From assembly GCA_050633165.1 (NCBI GenBank), contig JBOEFZ010000028.1:1-22873 (forward strand): DNA of 22,873 nt. Reading direction: 5' to 3'. The notes beneath the pieces are model-generated. The model ran no database searches and was not told where the DNA came from. It worked only from the letters and a program-made list of their open reading frames with translations. Position numbers and translations under genes: made by a program. Source of the DNA: TMED27 sp050633165 (lineage in GTDB: Bacteria > Pseudomonadota > Alphaproteobacteria > Micavibrionales > Micavibrionaceae). Shown here piece by piece: positions 1-7,120 of the stretch (position 1 is its first letter; every line of letters starts with the position of its first letter).

Positions 1-626
1 GCATGCATGCCCAAAACATGCCCCAAAATATGCTTGATCGATGTTTTACCGTACGAACCGGTAATGCCAATGGTCACCGGCTTATACTGCATAACCTTGT
101 CATGCGCCTCGCGCCAATAACCAACCTGAATAATATCCTCGAACGGCTTCAGGCAGATATTCACAAGAACCAGAAGATACGGCAGCAATTGAACATTAAT
201 GATCCATGGCCAAGGGTGGGTAAAGAAAAACTGAGGAATCGCAAGGAGGAGTGAAACAATGACCGCTGGAATAAAGATGCGTTTCGCCCGCGCCGTCGCA
301 ACCAGCTTCTTCTTCGAATTCTTGCGCGGGTCTTTCTCGCTATGCGCGGTCATAACGAACAATACAAATAGTATGAGATGCAAAAAGAAGTTCGGCAGCA
401 AATCCCGGTGTCCGGAAATAAGGAGCGCAACCAACAACCCGCCAAGCAAAAGCAGTGCAAGGGTTAAGCGCTTATCATACGCCTTGTTGGTAAACATCCA
501 TTTGAGCAACCGCCCGTTATCGTAATCTTCCTGCTGCAAAACATGCATATAGGTCAACAAACGCTTCGCCGCAAATGTTGTATAGGCAATGAAAATCATT
601 AAAAGGGAGAAAATTTCAATTGTCAT
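1..626 (-). CDS. Membrane-anchored Mur-ligase-like protein (MurF-like), 3' end beyond window
   Basis: This reading frame is open from an ATG at 626 down to the left edge (208 codons), so only the N-terminal part is visible. Residues about 1-19, 55-72, 79-94, 117-134 and 145-160 are hydrophobic and look like membrane segments. They are followed by a P-loop GITGSYGKTS at residues 187-196, matching the ATP-binding loop of Mur ligases. In that family the loop binds ATP for amide-bond formation on UDP-MurNAc-peptide precursors. A MurF-type role (adding D-Ala-D-Ala) would fit the divergent ddl gene, but the substrate-specific domains lie outside the window. Ordinary MurF is soluble and has its P-loop near residue 110, so the long membrane N-terminus is unusual. 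The start lies 3 bases after the hydrolase stop, so the two are probably co-transcribed. The Mur-ligase fold is a confident call; MurF itself is inference. Confidence 0.8.
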   Translation of the reverse strand, partial: MTIEIFSLLMIFIAYTTFAAKRLLTYMHVLQQEDYDNGRLLKWMFTNKAYDKRLTLALLLLGGLLVALLISGHRDLLPNFFLHLILFVLFVMTAHSEKDPRKNSKKKLVATARAKRIFIPAVIVSLLLAIPQFFFTHPWPWIINVQLLPYLLVLVNICLKPFEDIIQVGYWREAHDKVMQYKPVTIGITGSYGKTSIKHILGHVLGMH

Positions 627-629
627 ATA

Positions 630-1424
630 TTATGGCTTTTCAATAAATTCTTTAACGTGACGCAGAACCTGATGCCGACCAGCACCCAAAACAGTGTAGT
701 GATCCTGCCCCTTTAAAACAACCAGTTTAGAGTTTTGCAGCGCCGCATGAAATTTCTCACCAATTTGCGGCGGGGTTTCGGTGTCATTCTCACCATAAAT
801 GAGCGTAACAGGGCAGGCGATTTTCGGCGCAATGCCGCGCAAATCCTCATTTACGGTTTTGACCAAAATGCTGCGCATCACCGGATCAGCATTTCTATAA
901 TCCGCCGAGCCGAATTTGGAGCGAAGCCAGTCTTCCGACAATCCAAGCGGGATAAGCTTTTTAAGTCCCTTGAAAACTGCAATCCGCCCCTTGAAATAAA
1001 GGCTTTTATGAAGCGGGAGTTGCCGTGGAATTCCCGCCCCCGCAATCAGGCATAACCCCTTAATAAGCGCCGGATGCTGCGCCGCCATCCGCAAGCCAAC
1101 ACGGCAGCCAAAAGAATGCCCGACCCAAAGTACGGGCGCATCGCCGCAAACTTCACGCAAAAAATCCGCCATCGCATCGGCATAATCCGCAGTGCCCCAA
1201 ATGCTCTCCGGCGCGGCACTTTGCCCAAAGCCCGGAAAATCAATCGCCACATGCCGCGCTTTATCGGCAAAAGGCGCAATTAAGGCATCAAACGCCGCAT
1301 GGCTCTGCCCCCATCCATGCGCCCACACGACAATCAGCGCATCTTTGCCACCGCTGACCTTATATTTTATGCCGTTAAAGTCCTGCAAAATATGAAACTC
1401 CTTTTGAACACTCTTATATTTCAT
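630..1424 (-). CDS. Alpha/beta hydrolase, function unknown
   Basis: 264 residues with a complete alpha/beta-hydrolase layout. HGWGQS near residue 36 is an oxyanion-hole loop, GHSFG at 102-106 carries nucleophile Ser104, GEND at 211-214 supplies Asp214, and QDH at 240-242 gives His242. No signal peptide or membrane segment is seen, so it should be cytosolic. The substrate cannot be read from sequence; esterases, lipases and C-C hydrolases share these motifs. It is the first gene of a pair with the membrane-anchored Mur-ligase-like gene, whose start follows 3 bases after its stop. It is divergent from ddl across only 48 bases, so the two promoters must be packed into that gap or overlap the genes. 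The ATG at 1424 is the first start and aligns well with the fold. Confidence 0.85.
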   Translation of the reverse strand: MKYKSVQKEFHILQDFNGIKYKVSGGKDALIVVWAHGWGQSHAAFDALIAPFADKARHVAIDFPGFGQSAAPESIWGTADYADAMADFLREVCGDAPVLWVGHSFGCRVGLRMAAQHPALIKGLCLIAGAGIPRQLPLHKSLYFKGRIAVFKGLKKLIPLGLSEDWLRSKFGSADYRNADPVMRSILVKTVNEDLRGIAPKIACPVTLIYGENDTETPPQIGEKFHAALQNSKLVVLKGQDHYTVLGAGRHQVLRHVKEFIEKP

Positions 1425-1472
1425 GATTTAATCGAATGCGAGTGCGAGTTTCATAAAAAATGAAGATTAATC

Positions 1473-2705
1473 ATGAACGATAATAGAAAAAAAGTAGCCG
1501 TTTTCTTCGGCGGAAGATCACCTGAACACGATGTGAGCGTTGTCACAGGCCTTCAGGTCTTGGGCGCAATTGACGAAAGCCTGTATGACGCATTTCCGGT
1601 CTATATTGATACGGATGGTGAATGGCGCGTGGGCGATGTGCTGCGGGATCGTAACAACTACATGCTCGATTTCGAGGGGCGCGAGGCCGCAAAACCCGTC
1701 ACGCTTGACCCAAAAGGCAAACATGGCGGTTGCTTGATCCCGAAGAAAAAGCCACTTTTCGGCGCGGCAAGGCCCATCACATTCGACATCGCCATGCCAT
1801 GCTTTCACGGCCTGTATGGTGAAGATGGCGGCGTTCAAGGGCTGTTTGATCTATGCGACATTCCTTATACAGGCATGCGCGCCATGGCCTCCTCCATATT
1901 GATGGACAAGGCAGTGACCAAGAAAATCCTCGCCTCTGCCGATATCCCCGTGCTCCCCTGCGCGGTCATTCATCGCCCTCGCGATGGCGGTTATCAGGTT
2001 GAGGAAAAAGAGATCAAAGCCGCGATGAAGGCGCAGGATATAAAATTCCCCTGCATTATCAAACCCTCCCATCTCGGCAGCTCCATCGGCGTTGCCAAGG
2101 TCACAACCGCGCGCGAGGTAAAGGCCGTTCTCCCAACCATCTTCCAATATGACGCCGCCGCGATTTTAGAGCCTTTTGTCGATAATCTGGTCGAGTATAA
2201 TGTCGCGATCAGCCGCGCGTTTGGCGAGGTAAAAACCTCCGCCATCGAACGCCCGAAAACAAGTGATGAACTCCTTGATTTCAAACAAAAATACCTCTCC
2301 GGCCAAGATAATAAAATGGGCGGGAACAAGCTCGGCGGTACAAAATCCGCAGATGTGAGCATTAGCGAAGGCATGCTCTCCCTCACCCGTGAGCTAAACC
2401 CCAAAATCACAAAAAAGCTCGACAAAACAATCCGCGAATATGCGCAAAAAATGTTCGAAGCCGTAGACGGCACAGGCGCGCCGCGCATCGATTTCATCGG
2501 CAATGAAAAAACCGGCGAAATTTGGCTGAACGAGGTTAATCCCATCCCCGGCTCTTTCGGTTATTTCCTATGGGAGGCGGCGGAGGAGCAAGCCCTCTTC
2601 ACCGATTTTCTCACCGCACTTTTAAACGAAGCAGAGGCCGAGAACATCAAACGCATCCTGCCCAAAGATCCCGTCCCCAAAGACGCGCGATTGCTAAAGA
2701 GGTAA
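1473..2705 (+). CDS. ddl: D-alanine--D-alanine ligase
   Basis: Cytosolic ATP-grasp enzyme joining two D-Ala into the dipeptide that MurF adds to the peptidoglycan precursor. Seen in the 410 residues: GGRSPEHDVS with Glu18, HGLYGEDGGVQG near 112, MDKAVTK at 144-150, the ATP-binding stretch KPSHLGSSIGV at 197-207, KYLSG at 273-277 in the omega loop, RIDFIG (Arg338, Asp340) and LNEVNPIPG (Glu354, Asn356). The Tyr in KYLSG is the residue expected in D-Ala-D-Ala rather than D-Ala-D-Lac ligases. The protein is longer than the usual 300-370 residues, partly through a Gly/Lys-rich stretch at about 278-312 and a C-terminal tail. ftsQ begins 1 base after its stop, so they form one operon. No strong Shine-Dalgarno precedes the ATG. 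Confidence 0.96.
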   Translation: MNDNRKKVAVFFGGRSPEHDVSVVTGLQVLGAIDESLYDAFPVYIDTDGEWRVGDVLRDRNNYMLDFEGREAAKPVTLDPKGKHGGCLIPKKKPLFGAARPITFDIAMPCFHGLYGEDGGVQGLFDLCDIPYTGMRAMASSILMDKAVTKKILASADIPVLPCAVIHRPRDGGYQVEEKEIKAAMKAQDIKFPCIIKPSHLGSSIGVAKVTTAREVKAVLPTIFQYDAAAILEPFVDNLVEYNVAISRAFGEVKTSAIERPKTSDELLDFKQKYLSGQDNKMGGNKLGGTKSADVSISEGMLSLTRELNPKITKKLDKTIREYAQKMFEAVDGTGAPRIDFIGNEKTGEIWLNEVNPIPGSFGYFLWEAAEEQALFTDFLTALLNEAEAENIKRILPKDPVPKDARLLKR

Positions 2706-2706
2706 A

Positions 2707-3603
2707 ATGGCCAAAAGAAAAAGCAAGGCCGGAACACGTAAATCGACGCTGAACAAGACGTTGAATAATAGGCGTCGCAAGGGGATCGGCGCGGTCATTC
2801 TGCCGTGGTTTAAACGCTTTGGCCTGATCGTCGCAATCATCACATTTATCATCTGGCTCGGCGCTTGGTTTTTCCTGAGCGATGCGAATAACCGTCTCGC
2901 CGCGCATATTCATGAAATAACGCTGTCGCGTACGGCCGTCTTGGGCTTTCGCCTCGAAAACATCCTGCTCGAAGGGCGCAGCCATAGCGATCCTGACATC
3001 ATCATGGCGCTGCTCAATATGGAGAAAGGCGACCCGCTATTCGCCTTTGATCCCGCCTCCGCCAAGGCGCAAATCGAAAAAATAACATGGGTGCAAAGCG
3101 CTAGGGTCGAGCGTCGCTGGCCGGATACGATTTATATTGAGCTAACCGAACGCACCCCGCTCGCGCTGTTCCAACATGAGGGGCGTCTGCATCTTCTGGA
3201 TACCAAGGGCGAGGAAATCAATGCGGGCAACCTTAAACGATTTGAAAATCTAATCATCGTAAGCGGCAAGGATGCATCAAAGCAAGCGCCTGAACTCATG
3301 GCGCTGCTCCTCGCCGAAACCGACCTCTTCCCCCGCATTAAACGCGCCGAGCTTATTGGTGAGCGCCGTTGGGACATTATATTAAAAGATAGCACCACCC
3401 TCAAAATGCCCGAAGACGATCTCGGTCTCGCACTGCGCCGTCTCATGATCGCGCAAGAGGAAAACGGCATCCTCGACAAAGACCTAAAAGCCATAGACCT
3501 ACGCAAACCCGACCGCCTAATTATCCGCACCAAACCCGGGCAGGTGCAGGAATATAAATCTGGCTACCTTTCCTCTTCCAAAAAGAGCGGAAATAATATT
3601 TAA
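2707..3603 (+). CDS. ftsQ: Cell division protein FtsQ
   Basis: Bitopic inner-membrane divisome protein that links early and late division proteins through its periplasmic domain. The 298 residues start with a very basic cytoplasmic tail (1-33), then one membrane segment at about 38-57. A POTRA domain follows at about 80-150 (from FRLENILLEG to WPDTIYIELTERTPLA), with the FtsQ beta domain after it; FNPLLLD-type recruitment residues were not looked for. Position between ddl and ftsA is the standard alphaproteobacterial order. The ATG lies 1 base after the ddl stop, so translation is probably coupled. Length fits the family. Confidence 0.95.
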   Translation: MAKRKSKAGTRKSTLNKTLNNRRRKGIGAVILPWFKRFGLIVAIITFIIWLGAWFFLSDANNRLAAHIHEITLSRTAVLGFRLENILLEGRSHSDPDIIMALLNMEKGDPLFAFDPASAKAQIEKITWVQSARVERRWPDTIYIELTERTPLALFQHEGRLHLLDTKGEEINAGNLKRFENLIIVSGKDASKQAPELMALLLAETDLFPRIKRAELIGERRWDIILKDSTTLKMPEDDLGLALRRLMIAQEENGILDKDLKAIDLRKPDRLIIRTKPGQVQEYKSGYLSSSKKSGNNI

Positions 3604-3634
3604 TCTGCTTGTCTTTTCATTCTCTCGAGTATCC

Positions 3635-4912
3635 ATGAAACAAAAATCATCAAACCGCATCACCAAAGGCTCGCTGCTCGCTTCACTTGATATCGGCAGC
3701 GCCAAAATCACCTGCTTCATCGCCCGCGCCAGTGACGATAACGGTGCGCTGGAGATATTGGGCGTTGGCAATCACGCGGCTTCCGGCATTAAAAACGGCG
3801 CGATCACCGACCTCGCCCGCGCTGAAAACGCTATCCGTCAAACGGTGCACGCGGCGGAGAATATGGCGGCAGAGGTTATGAAGGGCTACCCCTTGCGTGA
3901 GGTTGTCGTGAATCTCTCCGGCGCACATGCGATGAGCCACGGCCACACCGCCGATGTGCAAATCGCCGGACACGAGATAACCGAAAACGACATCCGCCGC
4001 GCCCTCGCCAAGGCGCAAGATCAAGTGTTAAGCGAGGATTACGAGCTCACCCATACCATCCCCATCGGTTATCGCATTGATGGTAATAGCGGCATTAAAC
4101 AACCGCGCGGCATGTTCGGGCAGCATATGAGCGTGGATATCCACATGATCACCGGCGATATCGGCGCGCTCAAAAACATGGCGACATGCATCGAGCGCTC
4201 CCATCTCGACATCACCGCCTTTTGTCATTCCGCCTATGCCGCCGGTCTTGCGGCATTGGTTGAGGATGAAATGGATCTCGGCTGCACCGTCATTGATATG
4301 GGCGCGGGGGTCACGTCCTTTGCCGTGTTCCAAGACGGGCACATGATCTATAGCGATTCCATCCCCCTCGGCGGTAATCACGTCACCAATGACATCGCGA
4401 AGGGCTTAACCACCTCATACAACGATGCCGAGCGCCTGAAATCCCTCTACGGCAGCGCGATCGCAGGCGGGCATGACGATAGCGAGCTTATCGATGTGCC
4501 TAAATTAGGCGAAGAAGACAGCCATGAGCATAACCACGTCCCGCGCTCGCTCCTCGTCGGCATCATGCAGCCCCGCATCGAAGAAACCCTCGAACTCGTT
4601 CGCGCAAAATTAAACGATAGCGGTCTCGGCACGGCCTTGGGCCGCCGCGTTGTCCTGACGGGCGGCGCATCCCAAGTGCCCGGCATGAAAGATCTGGCCG
4701 AGCATGTCCTTGATAAACAAGTCCGCCTCGGTCGCCCCATCCGCCTCTCCGGCCTCCCCGACGCCGTCGCCGGACCAGGTTTCGCAAGCGCCGCCGGAAT
4801 GCTCACCTACATCACCGAACGCCCCTTTGAAATGCCCGCCGATATAATGCAGCATGTCGAAGCCGGAAGCCTATGGGATCGCACCAAAATGTGGCTGCGG
4901 GAGAATTGGTAA
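3635..4912 (+). CDS. ftsA: Cell division protein FtsA
   Basis: Actin-like ATPase that tethers FtsZ to the inner membrane and recruits later divisome proteins. 425 residues. The phosphate-1 loop is SLDIGSAKITCF near residues 17-28, the second phosphate loop is VIDMGAGVTSFAVF in the middle, and VVLTGGASQVPGM near the end forms the adenosine site. The C-terminus WDRTKMWLRENW looks like the amphipathic membrane-targeting helix. The FtsA-specific 1C domain lies between the two phosphate loops. The gene follows ftsQ after 31 bases and ends before an unusually long 309-base gap to ftsZ. No strong ribosome-binding site is visible upstream of the ATG. Confidence 0.96.
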   Translation: MKQKSSNRITKGSLLASLDIGSAKITCFIARASDDNGALEILGVGNHAASGIKNGAITDLARAENAIRQTVHAAENMAAEVMKGYPLREVVVNLSGAHAMSHGHTADVQIAGHEITENDIRRALAKAQDQVLSEDYELTHTIPIGYRIDGNSGIKQPRGMFGQHMSVDIHMITGDIGALKNMATCIERSHLDITAFCHSAYAAGLAALVEDEMDLGCTVIDMGAGVTSFAVFQDGHMIYSDSIPLGGNHVTNDIAKGLTTSYNDAERLKSLYGSAIAGGHDDSELIDVPKLGEEDSHEHNHVPRSLLVGIMQPRIEETLELVRAKLNDSGLGTALGRRVVLTGGASQVPGMKDLAEHVLDKQVRLGRPIRLSGLPDAVAGPGFASAAGMLTYITERPFEMPADIMQHVEAGSLWDRTKMWLRENW

Positions 4913-4931
4913 GCGGGATAATCCGAAAAAC

Positions 4932-4955
4932 TTATCCACAGCATTCTGTGCATAA
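4932..4955. promoter_or_regulatory. Two facing DnaA boxes upstream of ftsZ
   Basis: TTATCCACA at 4932-4940 (plus) matches the strict DnaA consensus. TGTGCATAA at 4947-4955 is TTATGCACA on the minus strand, matching TTATNCACA. They are separated by 6 bases and form a dyad whose inner arms are CACAG and CTGTG around CATT. The lack of a T-run argues against a simple terminator for ftsA. DnaA is known to activate ftsZ in Caulobacter; binding here is inferred. Confidence 0.65.
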
Positions 4956-4998
4956 CAATTGGCGGCTTCATGTAAAATCTGCACGGGCGCTAAAAACC

Positions 4999-5138
4999 GA
5001 TTCAAATGAGTGGCTTAGCTTTCGTCGTTGAATCTGATTCTTAGAATCGCTTGCCGCAAAAAACACGCAAAACTGTGCAAAGCTTGTGAATACATTGCAT
5101 TTTCCCCTTCTCACATCTGAAATTCTCTCATACGATTC
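4999..5138. promoter_or_regulatory. Cluster of five GANTC (CcrM-type) sites upstream of ftsZ
   Basis: GANTC occurs at 4999-5003, 5030-5034, 5036-5040, 5044-5048 and 5134-5138. A random sequence would give about one per 256 bases. The middle three are packed so that GATTC-TTA-GAATC forms an inverted repeat. GANTC is methylated by CcrM in most Alphaproteobacteria, and GcrA reads the methylated site at division genes. Whether this organism encodes CcrM or GcrA cannot be seen here. Confidence 0.55.
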
Positions 5139-5221
5139 AAATATAAATATTCGCGGGCATCCATTCACGGGGCTTGCAAAAACATCAAATTCGCAATCGC
5201 GGAAACAATTAAGGGGCAGTC

Positions 5222-7006
5222 ATGATCGACATCAAAATGCAACCAACCGAAATCCAGAAACTCTCGCCAAAGATCTCCGTCATCGGTGTCGGCGGAGCAG
5301 GGGGCAATGCGGTCAATAACATGATGGCCTCCAACCTCGAAGGGTGCGATTTTGCCGTTGCAAACACGGATGCACAGGCCTTGGAAAACTCCCTTGCTGA
5401 AGATAGCATGAAGATACAGCTCGGCGTGAATGTCACGGGTGGTCTCGGCGCGGGATCAAAGCCGGAAATCGGCAAAGCTGCCGCCGAAGAATCCATCGAA
5501 GATCTTCTCGCTCATGTCGAAGGCGCGAATATGGTGTTCGTCACTGCCGGAATGGGCGGTGGAACAGGAACGGGCGCAGCCCCCGTCATCGCCAAGGCAT
5601 GCCGCGATCGCGGTATCCTCACCGTCGGCGTTGTCACAAAACCCTTCCATTTCGAAGGTTCTCACCGTATGAAAGCCGCCGAAGCGGGGATCGAGGAAAT
5701 GCAGGGCGTTGTCGATACGCTCATCGTTATCCCAAACCAAAACCTCTTCCGCGTCGCCAATGAAAACACAACCTTTGCCGATGCCTTCCAAATGGCGGAT
5801 AGCGTTTTACAAGCGGGCGTAAAGGGCGTAACCGACCTCATCGTTCGCCCTGGCCTTGTAAATTTGGATTTCGCGGATATCCGCACCGGAATGCTTGAGA
5901 TGGGCAAGGCCATGATGGGGACAGGCGAAGCCGAAGGCGAAAAGCGCGCCATCGAGGCCGCCGAATCCGCGATTAATAACCCGCTTCTTGATGATGTATC
6001 AATGAAGGGCGCGCATGGCGTTATTATCAACGTCACTGGCGGCTATGACATGACTCTCTTCGAAGCCGATGAGGCCTGTAACCGCATCCGCGACGAAGTT
6101 GATCCCGATGCAAATATCATCTTCGGTGCTACCTTCGATCAATCCCTCGAAGGGAAAATGCGCGTATCCATCGTTGCCACAGGCATCGAAAAAGAGGTGC
6201 AGACAAAACGTTTCGGCGGCTCCGGCAGCTTTAGAACAGACGGAACAACAGGCGGCGGCGGTGGCGGCGGTAAGCCAGTGTTAGAGCGTGCAACGCCCAA
6301 CACATCCGAAACCGCAGGGATTCAGCAACCAAATTTCATGCCTGCGCAAAATATAGGTATCGGCGCTGCGGCTGCGCAAAGCGGTCATCCCGTGACGGCA
6401 TCACCTGCGTTCGAGGCAAAGCCTGCTCCGGCAGCGGAAACAAATATCGACATGTTCGAGCAACAAGAATTCGCGCAAAATACCGGAGAAACAGGCGAAG
6501 CCATCCCGCAAAACACCGTGATGCGCGGCACACGCTACAAAAACGCCTTCATCCCGCCAAAGCCGGTGGATGGCGGACGCGTCGATCAGGGCGGTTATAT
6601 CTCCAACTTCCATGGCGCGCATGTCCCCGAGGCAGCAACAACGCAACCTGCCGCGCCAGTGGCAAGCGCACCAACGGTGCAGGCAACCGCGCCCGCAACG
6701 CCCGCGCTCAACCTCAAACCGCCCAAACTCCCTAGCCAGCAAGAGAAAAAGCGTACGCCATCCTTGTTCGAGCGGATCACCGGAAGCGTCCAAGAAACCA
6801 TCGAAAACCTAACGCACCGCGAGGAAGAAGAACCCCGTCAGCGCACTGCACCGACCGCGCCATCCGCGCCTGTTCCGCCAACACAAGCGGCAAGAACCGC
6901 GCCGCCAATGTCCCAAGGAAGCCTGAACATCGATTCTCCCTCAAAACCCGCCGAAGGCGAGAGCGAGCTGGATATTCCCGCTTTCTTGCGCCGTCAGGCT
7001 AACTAG
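5222..7006 (+). CDS. ftsZ: Cell division protein FtsZ
   Basis: Tubulin-like GTPase that polymerises into the cytokinetic Z-ring. 594 residues. The GTP-binding core shows GVGGAGGNAVNNM near 22-34, the tubulin signature GGGTGTG at 112-118 and the T7 catalytic loop NLDFAD at 214-219, ending near residue 330. A long, Pro/Ala/Gln-rich disordered linker follows, starting with a run of seven glycines. The protein ends with the conserved peptide LDIPAFLRRQ (583-592) that binds FtsA and other partners. The extended linker (about 250 residues) is typical of Alphaproteobacteria. The ATG at 5222 is preceded by AAGGGGCAG, a usable ribosome-binding site. A hairpin sits just after the stop, so ftsZ may be its own transcription unit with the regulatory gap upstream. 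Confidence 0.98.
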   Translation: MIDIKMQPTEIQKLSPKISVIGVGGAGGNAVNNMMASNLEGCDFAVANTDAQALENSLAEDSMKIQLGVNVTGGLGAGSKPEIGKAAAEESIEDLLAHVEGANMVFVTAGMGGGTGTGAAPVIAKACRDRGILTVGVVTKPFHFEGSHRMKAAEAGIEEMQGVVDTLIVIPNQNLFRVANENTTFADAFQMADSVLQAGVKGVTDLIVRPGLVNLDFADIRTGMLEMGKAMMGTGEAEGEKRAIEAAESAINNPLLDDVSMKGAHGVIINVTGGYDMTLFEADEACNRIRDEVDPDANIIFGATFDQSLEGKMRVSIVATGIEKEVQTKRFGGSGSFRTDGTTGGGGGGGKPVLERATPNTSETAGIQQPNFMPAQNIGIGAAAAQSGHPVTASPAFEAKPAPAAETNIDMFEQQEFAQNTGETGEAIPQNTVMRGTRYKNAFIPPKPVDGGRVDQGGYISNFHGAHVPEAATTQPAAPVASAPTVQATAPATPALNLKPPKLPSQQEKKRTPSLFERITGSVQETIENLTHREEEEPRQRTAPTAPSAPVPPTQAARTAPPMSQGSLNIDSPSKPAEGESELDIPAFLRRQAN

Positions 7007-7017
7007 GGTCAAGCCTC

Positions 7018-7040
7018 ATTCCGCGACCAAATCGCGGGAT
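7018..7040. repeat. Hairpin after ftsZ (GTCATCCCG-type palindrome or weak terminator)
   Basis: ATTCCGCGA (7018-7026) and TCGCGGGAT (7032-7040) can pair over 9 bases with one G-T pair around a 5-base loop. It starts 11 bases after the ftsZ stop, where a terminator would be expected, but no T-run follows. Its arms resemble those of the palindrome inside the hydrolase gene at 13732-13754, so it may be a member of a dispersed repeat family. Confidence 0.45.
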
Positions 7041-7057
7041 TGATAGGGGGTTGGTAT

Positions 7058-7076
7058 ATGTAACAAACCGTTACAT
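7058..7076. promoter_or_regulatory. Operator-like inverted repeat upstream of lpxC
   Basis: ATGTAAC (7058-7064) and GTTACAT (7070-7076) are perfect 7-base inverted repeats around the 5-base spacer AAACC. The 12-base centre-to-centre spacing suits a dimeric helix-turn-helix regulator. It ends 8 bases before the proposed lpxC -35 element, a position suited to an activator. The regulator is unknown. Confidence 0.4.
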
Positions 7077-7084
7077 TTAGTTAT

Positions 7085-7113
7085 TTGAGCAAACGCAGCA
7101 TAATCCGTATATT
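7085..7113 (+). promoter_or_regulatory. Candidate sigma-70-type promoter of lpxC
   Basis: TTGAGC (7085-7090), a 17-base spacer, then TATATT (7108-7113). Transcription would start at about 7119-7121, coinciding with the lpxC ATG at 7121. This would give a leaderless mRNA, consistent with the absence of a Shine-Dalgarno sequence in front of lpxC. A match by eye only. Confidence 0.4.
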
Positions 7114-7120
7114 CTAATAT

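Larger units (their letters stand above)
4913..5221 (+). promoter_or_regulatory. ftsA-ftsZ intergenic regulatory region
   Basis: A 309-base non-coding gap, AT-richer than its neighbours, in a block where other genes are separated by 1-31 bases. It holds a pair of facing DnaA boxes near ftsA (4932-4955), a weaker one-mismatch DnaA box on the minus strand at 5085-5093 (TGTGAATAC), five GANTC sites (4999-5138), and an AT-rich tract at 5140-5150 (ATATAAATAT) that could be a -10 region. No convincing -35 partner was found, so the transcription start is not assigned. The likely role is independent, cell-cycle-timed transcription of ftsZ. A short frame from 5086 lies inside it but runs across the ftsZ start and has no protein-like features. 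Confidence 0.7.

Noticed and set aside
259..525. Plus-strand frame of 88 codons near the left edge
   Set aside because: The minus frame is open through the whole segment with membrane helices and a Mur P-loop, so this is a shadow.
1994..2545. 183-codon antisense frame within ddl
   Set aside because: The plus frame encodes an intact Ddl with all catalytic residues; the antisense product is low-information and has no support.
4937..4950. CACAG-CATT-CTGTG hairpin considered as the ftsA terminator
   Set aside because: The stem is only 5 base pairs and no T-run follows; it is explained by the two facing DnaA boxes.
4932..5138. DnaA boxes plus AT-rich DNA considered as a replication origin
   Set aside because: Only two good boxes and no dnaA, parAB, hemE or other origin-linked genes are nearby; regulation of ftsZ is the simpler reading.
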